Notes: generated by a model from the letters alone, not told the origin. DNA of 64,000 bases from Vreelandella zhaodongensis (GCF_013415115.1 NZ_JACCDD010000001.1:558001-622000); one strand, 5' to 3'; shown: positions 9,901 through 18,873, counted from the first letter of the stretch. Translations and numbers: made by a program.

Positions 9901-12221
9901 CGGGGCTTGATGTGCATGAGTTAGCGTCAACTATCGAAGCAGGGACAACTGTCGAAACTAGGCCAGTATGCCATGAGTCGCGTTTGCTTATTGTCGGGTT
10001 AGGCTTGATCGGCGGGTCTCTAGCCGCAGCGCTGCGTGCTTCAGGCTTTAAAGGGACTATCTCAGCCTGCGATCCCAGTGCGTCGGAAATAGCGCTGGGG
10101 ATTGAAAAGGGGCTGATAGATACTGGCGGTTCAGAACTAGCTGAGCTGATTGACGAGGTCTCCATGGTGGTGCTGGCGGTGCCGGTTTTAGCTATGGAAA
10201 GCGTAATGGCTAACCTGGCGGGAGAGCTTCACCGTGCGTCTGAACATGTGGTGATTACCGACGTAGGGAGTACAAAAGCAACGATTCGTAACTGTGCGGT
10301 GCGCACCTTTGGCGAGATGCCTCCATCAATGGTTCTTGGCCACCCTATTGCGGGTTCTGAAAAAAGTGGTGTTGCAGCGGCTAATCCGTCGCTATACATC
10401 AATCACAAAGTGATTCTTACCCCTGAGCCCGACACAGATGCAGAGGCGCTTTCTCGGGTTGAAACGCTTTGGGCTGCCGCTGGGGCTGACGTTCTTCAAA
10501 TGAGCGTTGAGCGGCATGATCAAGTGTTGGCACGTACCAGCCATTTGCCGCATTTGCTGGCATTTTCGTTGGTCGATACGCTGGCACGCCAAGATGAGCG
10601 ATTAGATATCTTTCGCTATGCAGCCGGTGGGTTTCGTGACTTTACCCGAATTGCTGGCAGCGACCCTGTGATGTGGCGCGATATCTTTATTGCTAATCGT
10701 GAGGCTGTACTGTCGTCTTTGGATGATTTTGAGGCTGGTCTTGCACGGCTTCGGCAGGCCGTGGAGATCGGGGATAGTGATGCCTTGATTGCTACGTTTG
10801 ATCGTGCCAGCCATGCGCGCCACTACTTTGATACCTTATTGAATAAAACCAGTTACCAGGCGGAATATCATATGCAACCACACGGTAAAGTGACTTATCG
10901 GGTGCAGCCAGGCGGCCAGGCACAAGGTCGTCTACGTGTGCCAGGCGATAAATCAATGTCCCATCGTTCTATTATGCTGGGTGCCTTGGCTGAGGGGGTT
11001 ACTGAAGTTAAAGGATTTTTAGAGGGTGAAGACAGCCTCGCAACACTTCAAGCCTTCCGTGAAATGGGCGTGGCAATAGAAGGACCACAACAAGGTCGCG
11101 TCACTATTCACGGTGTGGGTATGCAAGGTTTGAAAGCGCCTTCTGGTCCGCTTTATGTAGGAAACTCAGGCACCGCCATGCGTTTATTTGCTGGCTTATT
11201 AGCAGGTCAAGCGTTTGATAGTGAGCTAACCGGTGATGAGTCGTTAACCAAGCGGCCAATGGGGCGTGTAGCGGATCCGCTGCGTTTGATGGGGGCGACT
11301 ATCGACACCGCTGAAGGTGGCCGTCCGCCGCTTAAAATTAAAGGCGGCGCTGCGTTGAAGGGCATTGACTACGATATGCCTATGGCCAGTGCGCAAGTAA
11401 AATCTTGCTTGCTGTTAGCAGGTCTATACGCAGAAGGCGAAACTCGCGTGCGTGAGCCTGCACCTACTCGCGATCATACTGAACGTATGCTTAACGGCTT
11501 TGGCTATAATGTTTTGCGCGAGGGCGATACCTGCTGGTTGCAAGGCGGTGGAAAATTGACGGCGGGGCCAATTGATGTCCCTTCGGATATTTCTTCTGCG
11601 ACGTTCTTTTTAGTAGCCGCGGCTATTACTCCAGGCGCTGATATTACCCTTGAGCACGTAGGTATCAACCCTACACGCATTGGCGTCATTAATATTCTCA
11701 GCCTAATGGGTGCCGACTTAACGCTCGACAATGAGCATGAAGTTGGTGGTGAGCCGGTGGCTGATATTCGTATTCGTTATGCGCCGTTAAAAGGTATTGA
11801 TATTCCTGTGGATCAGGTGCCGCTGGCGATTGATGAGTTTCCTGCGCTGTTTATTGCTGCTGCAAATGCGCAAGGCAAAACGCGCCTGCGCGGTGCGGAA
11901 GAGTTGCGCGTTAAAGAGTCTGATCGAATTCAGGCGATGGCAGATGGCTTAGCTATTTTGGGTGTTGAGCACACGGTGGTAGCCGATGGAATTGATATCG
12001 TCGGTAACGGTGATCAAGCCGTGCCTAGCTATGGTGGTGGCCGTATTGACAGCCTAGGTGATCACCGTATTGCCATGGCGTTTGCGATTGCCTCATTGCG
12101 TGCAGGTGGCGAAATCATTATTGACGACTGCGCCAATGTGGCGACTTCCTTCCCAGATTTTGTGGCACTCGCCCAACGTATTGGTATGAACGTTAGTGTG
12201 GAGGAAGCCAGTGGCCGCTGA
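9897..12221 (+). CDS. tyrA-aroA: Fused prephenate dehydrogenase / EPSP synthase
   Basis: Single 774-residue chain with two enzymes of aromatic synthesis. Residues about 28-310 form a TyrA domain with a Rossmann nucleotide motif ([12 protein letters not shown]) and the [10 protein letters not shown] catalytic segment. Residues about 325-770 form 5-enolpyruvylshikimate-3-phosphate synthase, with [17 protein letters not shown] and KESDRI-type motifs ([11 protein letters not shown]). The start is GTG 9897, overlapping the pheA stop. About 15 linker residues separate the domains, and an internal ATG at 10871 could in principle give free AroA. The fusion is known in pseudomonads and halomonads. The aminotransferase gene (hisC type) that often sits between pheA and tyrA in pseudomonads is absent here. 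Confidence 0.96.
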   Translation: MTGLDVHELASTIEAGTTVETRPVCHESRLLIVGLGLIGGSLAAALRASGFKGTISACDPSASEIALGIEKGLIDTGGSELAELIDEVSMVVLAVPVLAMESVMANLAGELHRASEHVVITDVGSTKATIRNCAVRTFGEMPPSMVLGHPIAGSEKSGVAAANPSLYINHKVILTPEPDTDAEALSRVETLWAAAGADVLQMSVERHDQVLARTSHLPHLLAFSLVDTLARQDERLDIFRYAAGGFRDFTRIAGSDPVMWRDIFIANREAVLSSLDDFEAGLARLRQAVEIGDSDALIATFDRASHARHYFDTLLNKTSYQAEYHMQPHGKVTYRVQPGGQAQGRLRVPGDKSMSHRSIMLGALAEGVTEVKGFLEGEDSLATLQAFREMGVAIEGPQQGRVTIHGVGMQGLKAPSGPLYVGNSGTAMRLFAGLLAGQAFDSELTGDESLTKRPMGRVADPLRLMGATIDTAEGGRPPLKIKGGAALKGIDYDMPMASAQVKSCLLLAGLYAEGETRVREPAPTRDHTERMLNGFGYNVLREGDTCWLQGGGKLTAGPIDVPSDISSATFFLVAAAITPGADITLEHVGINPTRIGVINILSLMGADLTLDNEHEVGGEPVADIRIRYAPLKGIDIPVDQVPLAIDEFPALFIAAANAQGKTRLRGAEELRVKESDRIQAMADGLAILGVEHTVVADGIDIVGNGDQAVPSYGGGRIDSLGDHRIAMAFAIASLRAGGEIIIDDCANVATSFPDFVALAQRIGMNVSVEEASGR

Positions 12222-12900
12222 TATCCCCATTCTAACCATCGACGGTCCCGGTGGTGCAGGCAAGGGTACCATTAGCAACTTGATTGCAGAGCGTACAGGC
12301 TGGCACTTGCTAGACAGTGGTGCACTGTATCGGCTTACCGCGCATGCGGCATTAAAGCACGCTATTGCCTTAGACAATGAGGCATCACTTGCCCAGCTTG
12401 CTGCTCGGCTTGATGTTGCTTTTCCTGTGACGGATGGTCAGTCTCAGACGCTGTTAGAGGGCGAGGACGTGTCTCGTGCTATACGTACTGAGCAAGCAGG
12501 GGAGCGTGCTTCCCGTGTGGCGGCATTGCCGAGCGTCCGCCAAGCGCTGTTGCAGCGGCAGCGTGATTTTTATCAGGCACCAGGTTTAGTGGCAGATGGG
12601 CGTGATATGGGAACCGTTGTCTTTACAGAGGCTCCGCTGAAGATTTTCTTGACCGCAAGTGCAGACGAACGGGCTCGCAGGCGGCATCTTCAGTTGCAGG
12701 AAGCTGGGGTAGATGCTAGTCTTTCGAGTCTTTTGAAGGAGATTCAGGCACGCGATGCACGCGACACGCAGCGCAGTGTGGCTCCTCTCAAGCCGGCAGA
12801 CGATGCCATAGTGCTTGATACCACGCGCCTGAGCATACCGGAAGTGGTTGATCGGTTGACCGAACTGCTTGCCCAGCGTGGCATGTACAGCGGCATTTGA
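12211..12900 (+). CDS. cmk: Cytidylate kinase
   Basis: Phosphorylates CMP/dCMP to the diphosphate using ATP. It has 229 residues. The P-loop is [10 protein letters not shown] near the N-terminus, the LDSGALYR substrate segment follows, and GRDMGTVVF is the LID-proximal family motif. GTG 12211 is chosen as start because GAGGAAG lies 4 nt upstream; it overlaps the aroA end by 11 bp. A GTG five codons earlier is in frame but poorly spaced. The cmk-rpsA adjacency matches E. coli and related bacteria. It is separated from rpsA by 184 bp containing a structured leader. Confidence 0.96.
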   Translation: MAADIPILTIDGPGGAGKGTISNLIAERTGWHLLDSGALYRLTAHAALKHAIALDNEASLAQLAARLDVAFPVTDGQSQTLLEGEDVSRAIRTEQAGERASRVAALPSVRQALLQRQRDFYQAPGLVADGRDMGTVVFTEAPLKIFLTASADERARRRHLQLQEAGVDASLSSLLKEIQARDARDTQRSVAPLKPADDAIVLDTTRLSIPEVVDRLTELLAQRGMYSGI

Positions 12901-13019
12901 TTCTCCCTTGCGGCGTTTTTGGAAAGGTGTCACGACGTGGCAGGGCGATAACTCCATATCCGAGAGCCCGGTCAGGTCTAACCAGCGCTAACACCTCCAG
13001 AAGCAGAATGACATTAGGC

Positions 13020-13057
13020 CCGTACTCGCTGGTGGTACGGAGAAGGCATTTATGCCT
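13020..13057 (+). promoter_or_regulatory. Tandem hairpins in the rpsA leader
   Basis: Two adjacent stems lie 27-65 nt before rpsA: CCGTAC/GTACGG with a 9-nt loop (13020-13040), and AGGCAT/ATGCCT around TT (13044-13057). In E. coli the rpsA leader also folds into hairpins and is autoregulated by S1. By analogy this could be an S1-responsive element. That role is inferred from position and structure only. Confidence 0.45.
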
Positions 13058-13084
13058 CAACAACGTTGATCACGTAGGAAAACC

Positions 13085-14764
13085 ATGAGCGAAAGCTTTG
13101 CTGAACTGTTTGAACAGTCCCTTAACGACATCAATATGGAGCCAGGCGCTATTGTCGCGGCTCAGGTTGTCGACATTGATGGTGATTGGGTCACCGTTAA
13201 CGCTGGTCTGAAGTCTGAAGGTCAGATCCCTGCGTCACAATTCCGCGATGAAAATGGTGAGCTGAACATCGCTATCGGTGACGACGTTCATGTTGCACTT
13301 GAAGCTGTTGAAGATGGCTTTGGTGAAACACGTCTGTCCCGTGAGAAAGCCAAGCGCGCAGAAGCTTGGAAGATTCTGGAAGCAGCCTTCGAGAAAGACG
13401 AAATCATCAAGGGCGTGATCAACGGTAAAGTCAAAGGCGGCTTCACTGTCGATGTCGACTCTATCCGTGCCTTCTTGCCGGGTTCTTTGGTCGACGTTCG
13501 TCCGGTTCGCGACACTGCGCACCTGGAGAACAAAGAGCTAGATTTCAAAGTTATCAAGCTTGATCCGAAGCGCAACAACGTTGTTGTATCGCGTCGTGCA
13601 GTGCTGGAAGCAGAAAACAGTGCTGAGCGTGAAGCGCTGCTGGCTACTCTGCAGGAAGGCCAGCAAATCAAAGGTATCGTTAAGAACCTGACTGATTACG
13701 GTGCCTTCGTTGATCTAGGCGGCGTTGATGGCTTGCTGCACATCACTGACATGGCGTGGAAGCGTATTAAGCATCCGTCAGAAATCGTTGCTGTTGGCGA
13801 CGAGATCAATGTTAAAGTCCTGAAGTTTGACCGTGAGCGCAATCGCGTATCGCTGGGTCTCAAGCAGTTGGGCGAAGATCCGTGGGTCAACATCAAAGAC
13901 CGTTACCCGGAAGGCACCAAGGTACACGCTGTCGTCACCAATCTGACCGATTACGGCTGCTTTGCGGAGCTGGAAGAGGGTGTTGAAGGTTTGGTTCACG
14001 TTTCAGAAATGGACTGGACTAACAAGAACATCCATCCGTCCAAAGTTGTCCAAGTGGGCGACGATGTTGACGTTATGGTTCTTGATATCGATGAAGAGCG
14101 TCGTCGTATTTCTCTGGGTATTAAGCAGTGCACTGCTAACCCGTGGGAGACATTCAACGCTGAATACAACAAGGGCGATCGCGTTTCAGGTACCATCAAG
14201 TCAATCACAGACTTTGGTATCTTTATCGGCCTTGAAGGCGGTATCGACGGCTTGGTACACCTGTCTGATATTTCTTGGACAGAAACGGGTGAAGAAGCCG
14301 TTCGTAGCTTCAAGAAAGGCGACGAAGCTGAAGCCGTTATCTTGTCAATCGACCCTGAGCGTGAGCGCATTTCCTTAGGTATCAAGCAAATGGATTCTGA
14401 TCCTGTTGCTGAGTACCTGTCAGTTAATGACAAGGGAAGCATCGTTACTGGTCGTATTGTTGAAGTAGATGCCAAAGAAGCGCACGTTGAGCTAGCCACA
14501 GACGTAATTGCTATTCTTAAAGCATCTGAAATCAGTGCTGATCGTGTCGAAGATGCACGCAATGTGCTGAACGAAGGTGACAGTGTTGAAGCGCGTATCG
14601 TTAATGTCGATCGCAAGAGTCGTCAGATTAACCTGTCGATTAAAGCGAAAGAGCAGGATGATACTCGTCAGAACCTGAAAAAACTGCGTGAGCAAGAGCC
14701 AACAGAAGCGGGTGGCCCGACCACCATTGGTGATTTGATCAAGCAGCAAATGGGTCAAGACTAA
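13085..14764 (+). CDS. rpsA: 30S ribosomal protein S1
   Basis: RNA-binding ribosomal protein that helps mRNAs with weak Shine-Dalgarno sequences onto the 30S subunit. It has 559 residues, the normal gammaproteobacterial length. Six OB-fold S1 repeats are visible. Repeats 3-6 carry the [31 protein letters not shown] motif and the [13 protein letters not shown] closing strand. The N-terminal [10 protein letters not shown] is the ribosome-docking segment. The start has AGGAAAA upstream. It ends the gyrA-to-rpsA run with a strong terminator 25 bp later. Confidence 0.98.
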   Translation: MSESFAELFEQSLNDINMEPGAIVAAQVVDIDGDWVTVNAGLKSEGQIPASQFRDENGELNIAIGDDVHVALEAVEDGFGETRLSREKAKRAEAWKILEAAFEKDEIIKGVINGKVKGGFTVDVDSIRAFLPGSLVDVRPVRDTAHLENKELDFKVIKLDPKRNNVVVSRRAVLEAENSAEREALLATLQEGQQIKGIVKNLTDYGAFVDLGGVDGLLHITDMAWKRIKHPSEIVAVGDEINVKVLKFDRERNRVSLGLKQLGEDPWVNIKDRYPEGTKVHAVVTNLTDYGCFAELEEGVEGLVHVSEMDWTNKNIHPSKVVQVGDDVDVMVLDIDEERRRISLGIKQCTANPWETFNAEYNKGDRVSGTIKSITDFGIFIGLEGGIDGLVHLSDISWTETGEEAVRSFKKGDEAEAVILSIDPERERISLGIKQMDSDPVAEYLSVNDKGSIVTGRIVEVDAKEAHVELATDVIAILKASEISADRVEDARNVLNEGDSVEARIVNVDRKSRQINLSIKAKEQDDTRQNLKKLREQEPTEAGGPTTIGDLIKQQMGQD

Positions 14765-14788
14765 TTATTTGGTTTTTAGATCCTAAAA

Positions 14789-14817
14789 ACGCCGCCCTCT
14801 TGGGCGGCGTTTTTTTT
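14789..14817 (+). terminator. Rho-independent terminator after rpsA
   Basis: Nine-base-pair GC-rich stem (ACGCCGCCC / GGGCGGCGT), TCTT loop and a run of eight T. The preceding A-run makes it potentially bidirectional. Confidence 0.93.
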
Positions 14818-15048
14818 ATGAGTTTGAATGAAACCAAAGCGAGTAGTATCGTTTGTTTCTAGTATGAAGATAGTTCTTACAGTAACCTCTTAGCTATAAA
14901 AATCGGTTAGTAATTAAGGTAAAATCAACTAGACTGTTGTCAGATAGCCCATTTGCAGCAATAATGTGTCCGCATCCTGAACTTATGCGTATTGAGTTGA
15001 TCGATTGTATAGCTCGCGCGGTTAAACTTATTCTAAAAAGGAACTCCT

Positions 15049-15423
15049 ATGTCGTTATTAAATGAGTATATCCAAAAGGAACAGCAGCTAAAGCAACTGC
15101 AAGAAGATTTGCAGCGCCTGGAAGGTGATCAGCGTTTGAAAAGCGAGCTGGAATTTAAGGCGAAGCTTGAAGCGCTAATGAATGAGTTTGGCAAGCGTCC
15201 GTCTGATGTGATCGCGCTACTGGATCCGGGCTCAGACCAGCGTGGTAACAAGGCGTCTGCCGGATCTTCTACGCGCCGTAAGCGTCGTCTTAAGATTTAC
15301 AAAAACCCGCACACTGGCGAGGTTATCGAAACTCGTGGTGGCAATCATAAAGGCCTGCGTAGCTGGAAAGACGAGCATGGTGATGAAGCCGTCGAGTCTT
15401 GGCTAGAGCGCATGGAAGACTAA
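15049..15423 (+). CDS. MvaT-like H-NS family xenogeneic silencer
   Basis: Nucleoid protein of the MvaT/MvaU branch of H-NS-like silencers, which coat AT-rich DNA and repress it. It has 124 residues, the family length. The N-terminal 60 residues are a coiled-coil dimerisation region (MSLLNEYIQKEQQLKQLQ, then LEFKAKLEALMNEF). A basic linker (RRKRRLKIY) leads into the MvaT DNA-binding domain YKNPHTGEVIETRGGNHK. AAGGA precedes the start. It is monocistronic: an AT-rich 230-bp upstream region with no gene, and its own terminator. The AT-rich leader suggests autoregulation, which is common for silencers (inferred). Confidence 0.93.
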   Translation: MSLLNEYIQKEQQLKQLQEDLQRLEGDQRLKSELEFKAKLEALMNEFGKRPSDVIALLDPGSDQRGNKASAGSSTRRKRRLKIYKNPHTGEVIETRGGNHKGLRSWKDEHGDEAVESWLERMED

Positions 15424-15431
15424 GATATTTT

Positions 15432-15466
15432 AACCGGCACTTCTGAATAGAAGTGCCGGTTTTGGT
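15432..15466 (+). terminator. Terminator after the MvaT-like gene
   Basis: Perfect 13-bp stem (AACCGGCACTTCT / AGAAGTGCCGGTT), GAAT loop, then TTTTGGTTT. It also faces the convergent AraC-type gene. Confidence 0.9.
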
Positions 15467-15501
15467 TTGATGATGAGGCTTGGATAGCTTAGGGCTTCAA
15501 G

Positions 15502-16377
15502 CTACGTAGTTAAGGGGATTCTTAACTCTAAATGATGCGCTAGCCATAATACTTGTGGCGCTTCACCGCTGATATGCAAGCGCTTTTTATTATTCAATAA
15601 TGTTACCAGTGCTGCTGATAGCGCATAAGATAATTGTGAAAAATTATCGAAGTGTGTTTTAGCATAATAGTGTGAGGGTGTGTCTACCCGACGGTATGTG
15701 GCAGGAAGGGCTAAATGCGTGGCAGTATCTCTGTTACCCAGATAAAGTCCCAAATCAGTTCTGATGTGATTGAAGGCTGATTTTTCTGCTATCGCTTCCA
15801 CTTTCTCTGTTAAAAGATCTGGTAGTATCATGATGGGTGTAGGCGCTTCCAGCTGCGCATGTAAGCATTCTAAGTGATTGGCGTGGTGCATGGTGCAGCC
15901 AAGGCCGCTAATTCGCTCAGGCGCTTTATAGAGCCGCATTAATACGGTATGTGTTGGTTGGCCCTTCTCTATCGTGGTTGTGAAGCATTTTACTGGTTTT
16001 TGCACGCGATGCATGCGTTTGACCGCTTGGCGATACTCTCTAGGAGTTAGCTGATAGCGCCGCTGAAACGCCCTTGAGAATGACGAGTGATTGATATATC
16101 CGCAGCGTAAAGCAATTTGCGCTATATTTTGTGGAGTGAGAGAAAGTAATACAGCGGCTCGCTCAAGACGCCTTTGTTCACGATAAGCGCTGGGCGAGAT
16201 ACTGAAGCAGTGACGAAACTGGCGTCGTACTTGTGACGCGGAGTATCCCAAGTGGTTGGCAAGGTCTTCGATCCCTAGCGGCTTATCGAGCGTGTCTTGC
16301 AGCCAGATCTCAGCGCGCGTCATTGCATTGAACATTATCTGGCCTCCTATGCTTGAGTCGTACAGGTTGTTACTCAT
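15502..16377 (-). CDS. AraC-family regulator with GyrI-like effector domain
   Basis: Transcription factor with the DNA-binding domain first. Two AraC helix-turn-helix units span about residues 18-120 (GIEDLANHLGYSASQVRRQF and IAQIALRCGYINHSSFSRAF). A C-terminal GyrI-like domain (about 140-291) is expected to bind a small hydrophobic or cationic ligand, as in Rob and BmrR-type proteins. The start is uncertain. ATG 16377 has AGGTGAG just upstream and gives 291 residues. An in-frame TTG at 16452 would add 25 residues with no similarity to the family. It converges on mvaT and is not linked to an obvious target gene. Its regulon is unknown. Confidence 0.85.
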   Translation of the reverse strand: MSNNLYDSSIGGQIMFNAMTRAEIWLQDTLDKPLGIEDLANHLGYSASQVRRQFRHCFSISPSAYREQRRLERAAVLLSLTPQNIAQIALRCGYINHSSFSRAFQRRYQLTPREYRQAVKRMHRVQKPVKCFTTTIEKGQPTHTVLMRLYKAPERISGLGCTMHHANHLECLHAQLEAPTPIMILPDLLTEKVEAIAEKSAFNHIRTDLGLYLGNRDTATHLALPATYRRVDTPSHYYAKTHFDNFSQLSYALSAALVTLLNNKKRLHISGEAPQVLWLAHHLELRIPLTT

Positions 16378-16727
16378 CTCACCTGTCGTGCACCCTCTGA
16401 GTGCTTGCATGGTCGTCAACTGGTTGGCATTAATACTGTGATTGCCAACCAAGTAGGTAAGACGCTACGTAAGCGCCCTCAGGTTGATGCTTTGCTGGAT
16501 GTTGATGCTTATGGCTGGCTGGTGTTGCTTCATGCGACAAGTCATTGCATCCCGCTTAATTAATGTAACCGCAGGTTATTGCTGCGCGGTGATGCCTTTA
16601 TGCTGGCAAGTGAGGGCAAAGGCAAGTTTGCTCGATGGTTTTACTCGTTTGTGCACAGTTTTTTTAAAAAAAGGCCTGTTTTAATAGGCTTATCGCCCAT
16701 TTCAAGTAAGGTGTAAATGAAACATCG
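16378..16727. other. AT-rich intergenic region with T7A7 tract and mini-ORF
   Basis: No gene-size frame. It holds a perfect T7A7 tract (16659-16672), followed by an AGGCC...AGGCT-type weak inverted repeat. A four-codon ORF MKHR (16717-16731) has AAGGTG 4 nt before its ATG, and its TGA overlaps the ATG of the next gene (ATGA at 16728). TpA-containing AT tracts of this kind are favoured by MvaT-type silencers. Binding here is an inference. Confidence 0.5.
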
Positions 16728-17063
16728 ATGAAATATCAAAAGGTTCAAAAACAGCTCGATGAGCGTGAGAAGCTGCGTAAGTTTCGTGAGCTAGATGATG
16801 CTTTCTCGCAGGCTCTGCGTCAGTTAGAAGACCCTAATAGCGATTTCGATATTCCAACGGGACCGCCGGTTCGTTCCATCGCAGCATTAGAAGCTGAAGA
16901 TGAAGCAGTTCGCGCGCGAGAGCAAGATCGCGTATTTCATCAGCGCCTTAAAGCGCTAATCAGCGAATATGATGTGTCCGAACGTGACGTTAGCGACGTT
17001 ATACAAACGCTGCTTGAATACAACCTTTGGGAACTTGATAAAACGCCAGCGATTACTGGCTGA
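16728..17063 (+). CDS. Small protein resembling the MvaT oligomerisation region, no DNA-binding domain
   Basis: Unnamed 111-residue acidic helical protein. The N-terminus (residues 1-35) is a charged coiled-coil-like helix and the middle is Pro-rich. Residues about 66-95 (LKALISEYDVSERDVSDVI) resemble MvaT residues about 41-57 from the neighbouring gene (LEALMNEF...PSDVIALL), sharing the L-x-AL-x2-E and SDVI pattern. The MvaT DNA-binding motif NPHTGEV is absent. It may therefore be a partner or antagonist of the silencer encoded 1.3 kb away, but the similarity is short. Its ATG overlaps the stop of a four-codon upstream ORF that carries the better Shine-Dalgarno, which suggests translational reinitiation. 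Confidence 0.75.
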   Translation: MKYQKVQKQLDEREKLRKFRELDDAFSQALRQLEDPNSDFDIPTGPPVRSIAALEAEDEAVRAREQDRVFHQRLKALISEYDVSERDVSDVIQTLLEYNLWELDKTPAITG

Positions 17064-17078
17064 TTTGATAAGGGTCGC

Positions 17079-17951
17079 TTAGCGGTACCGAAAGATGCGC
17101 AAGCTGGGCAAAAAGGGTTCGTCTTCTAGTTTCTCGTCTCGACGTTTAGCCCTGGTGCGAGTAGTCGGGGGTGTATCTGAGGGTGCTTTGAGGTGAGGCA
17201 GCCGGCCTTCGTTTGCGGGGACTATGAGTGGCATTGCAATATTATGTGCCCGCCGTGTGTGACCATCAGCGAGCGGTTCAACAAAGAATAGATTAGCACG
17301 CATTAATGGCGCTTGGGTTTGTACCTGAGCCAAAACTTCATTGCTAGGAATGCCTGCCAATTTGTTTAGTTGAATGCGAACGTGGGGAGCATCGCTATCT
17401 AGCTGTAAAAGTTTATGCTCGGCTTCCTGAACGCTGACTCGTTTAATCGAGCGGCCGCTGCTATACCATGCGAGTCTCACTCTGGAGACAGGCGCTGGAG
17501 CGATAGGGATGTGTCGCCAACACTGTTTTAAATGCAGCCTTGCAAAGCCGCTTTTGCGCAACACTTCATTGAGAGATGGGTGACGACGCGGTAAGCGTGA
17601 TTTAACGTCATTTAGTGCATTGGGCTCTGCTTGTTTGATACGCGTGAGTAAGTCACTAATATGTGATTTAGCATGGTTAATAGTGTGGAATTCATTTATC
17701 AATTCGTCATTAGCGGCGATGACCGCTATGTAGTTGCGCGTTTCTCGTCCGTCTTGACCCTGCTGATGCCACATATCTAACAGTGCTTCCCTTAGCCAAG
17801 AGGAATCGCCTGGCGCACGACAAAATCGCCAGGTAGGCGGATGACATGACTCATACAGTACGGCAGCCCGCTCAATGGTGGCCACTAACTGGTCAAATTG
17901 AGCATCGATTTCGTGCAGCAAGTGATAAATAGGCAGCGTGGCGTCAGTCAT
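17079..17951 (-). CDS. Tus-like DNA replication terminus site-binding protein
   Basis: Predicted relative of E. coli Tus, the monomeric protein that binds Ter sites and blocks the DnaB helicase in one direction. It has 290 residues against 309. I place it by recalled similarity over the C-terminal two thirds. There is a RRHPSLNEVLRKS segment, a RVRLAWYSSGRSIKRVS segment resembling the RFGWANKHIIKNL region of Tus, and a later run of ANLFFVEPLADGHTRRAHN followed by AMPLIV, comparable to the Tus ARVWYKGDQKQVQ and TPLIAL strands. The N-terminal helices are divergent and the C-terminus has a Lys/Arg-rich extension. The Shine-Dalgarno is weak. A sequence resembling the Ter core (TGTTxTAAC) lies 20-32 bp upstream, where E. 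coli TerB sits relative to tus. yacG lies upstream on the same strand. Confidence 0.7.
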   Translation of the reverse strand: MTDATLPIYHLLHEIDAQFDQLVATIERAAVLYESCHPPTWRFCRAPGDSSWLREALLDMWHQQGQDGRETRNYIAVIAANDELINEFHTINHAKSHISDLLTRIKQAEPNALNDVKSRLPRRHPSLNEVLRKSGFARLHLKQCWRHIPIAPAPVSRVRLAWYSSGRSIKRVSVQEAEHKLLQLDSDAPHVRIQLNKLAGIPSNEVLAQVQTQAPLMRANLFFVEPLADGHTRRAHNIAMPLIVPANEGRLPHLKAPSDTPPTTRTRAKRRDEKLEDEPFLPSLRIFRYR

Positions 17952-17970
17952 TGAAGGCGGGCTCTAAGGC

Positions 17971-17983
17971 TGTTAAAACAAGT
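17971..17983 (-). promoter_or_regulatory. Possible Ter-like site before the tus-like gene
   Basis: The reverse strand reads ACTTGTTTTAACA. It matches eight of nine positions of the E. coli Ter core TGTTGTAAC and lies 20 bp upstream of the start codon, as in the autoregulated E. coli TerB-tus arrangement. A match of this length is weak on its own. Confidence 0.25.
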
Positions 17984-18003
17984 GTCTATGCGAAAGAAAT
18001 CAG

Positions 18004-18237
18004 CTAAGAAAGAGGCGCATCCCTATCGGCTTGAGCAAGCAGAGTATCTAGGTCTGCTTCGTCCATGGCGGATTCTCCCGAAATACGGTGAGACTCTTCA
18101 GCCCAAGCGCCTAAATCAAGTAGCTGACAGCGTTTACTACAAAAGGGCCGGAACGTACTGGCTGGCTCCCAAACAACTTGCTTGCCGCACTGTGGACAAG
18201 CAACTTCAAGCGGTGAATCATTAGCAGGCGTAGGCAT
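18004..18237 (-). CDS. yacG: DNA gyrase inhibitor YacG (zinc protein)
   Basis: Small zinc protein that binds GyrB and inhibits gyrase in E. coli. It has 77 residues. Four zinc ligands are visible as CPQC (14-17) and CSKRC in the [15 protein letters not shown] stretch, which is diagnostic of YacG. The rest is an acidic tail with SGES. It sits directly downstream of coaE and the pil genes, the conserved pilD-coaE-yacG order. The 52-bp gap to the tus-like gene leaves co-transcription open. Confidence 0.93.
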   Translation of the reverse strand: MPTPANDSPLEVACPQCGKQVVWEPASTFRPFCSKRCQLLDLGAWAEESHRISGESAMDEADLDTLLAQADRDAPLS

Positions 18238-18276
18238 GAAAAATTCCTGACGTTATAAGAGCATGGAGCGATAGCG

Positions 18277-18873
18277 TTAAGCGCACTCTGCACGATAATA
18301 CTGATCTAGCTGAGCTACTTGGCGCATCATATCGGCATGGTCGCCACTGTTATCGATGATGTCGTCACCTCTAGCGAGGCGTTCCTGACGAGACAGTTGG
18401 GCGGCGAGGATAGCACGCACCTGGGTTTCACTCACGCCATCACGTGCAAGTGTGCGCGTTAGTTGGATTGTTTCTGGGACATCTACGACCAGCGTGCGGC
18501 TAACAAGCATGTCTTGCCCAGATTCGAACAGTAGTGGCGATACCAGCAAGACATAGGGTGACTGCTGTTGAAGGTTTTCAAGATGTGAAAGAAGTCGCTC
18601 ACGCACCCGAGGGTGGGTGACGGACTCTAGCCACCGGCGTTGCTCAGGGGCTTCAAAAACGATCGTACGAAGCGCTGATCTGTTTAGCGTGCCGTCGGTA
18701 TTTAATACCTCGGAACCAAAATGTTCTGCAATTTCTGTCAGTGCGGGTTCCCCAAGGGCAACCACTTCCCTGGCAACATCATCGGCATCTACCCAGCCAA
18801 TGCCAAGCTCTTCAAACGTGCGAGCAACGGTGGACTTACCTGAGCCGATACCGCCTGTTAGCCCAATGATCAT
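18277..18873 (-). CDS. coaE: Dephospho-CoA kinase
   Basis: Final step of coenzyme A synthesis: phosphorylates the 3'-hydroxyl of the dephospho-CoA ribose. It has 198 residues with the P-loop GLTGGIGSGKST at the N-terminus, WVDADDVARE (catalytic Asp region), the THPRVRE lid segment and SPLLFESG. GGGAG lies just upstream of ATG 18873. It lies 40 bp downstream of pilD and 39 bp upstream of yacG in one transcript. Confidence 0.96.
   Translation of the reverse strand: MIIGLTGGIGSGKSTVARTFEELGIGWVDADDVAREVVALGEPALTEIAEHFGSEVLNTDGTLNRSALRTIVFEAPEQRRWLESVTHPRVRERLLSHLENLQQQSPYVLLVSPLLFESGQDMLVSRTLVVDVPETIQLTRTLARDGVSETQVRAILAAQLSRQERLARGDDIIDNSGDHADMMRQVAQLDQYYRAECA

Noticed and set aside
11150-11190. 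Glyphosate-tolerant class of EPSP synthase
   Set aside because: The active-site GNSGTAMR keeps the Gly that tolerant enzymes replace; class cannot be judged further by eye.
13996-14616. 206-aa antisense frame inside rpsA
   Set aside because: It mirrors the repetitive S1 coding sequence on the opposite strand, has no RBS and no recognisable domain.
16540-16580. Second Ter-like site (TGTAAC near 16564)
   Set aside because: Only the hexamer fits; too short to distinguish from chance.
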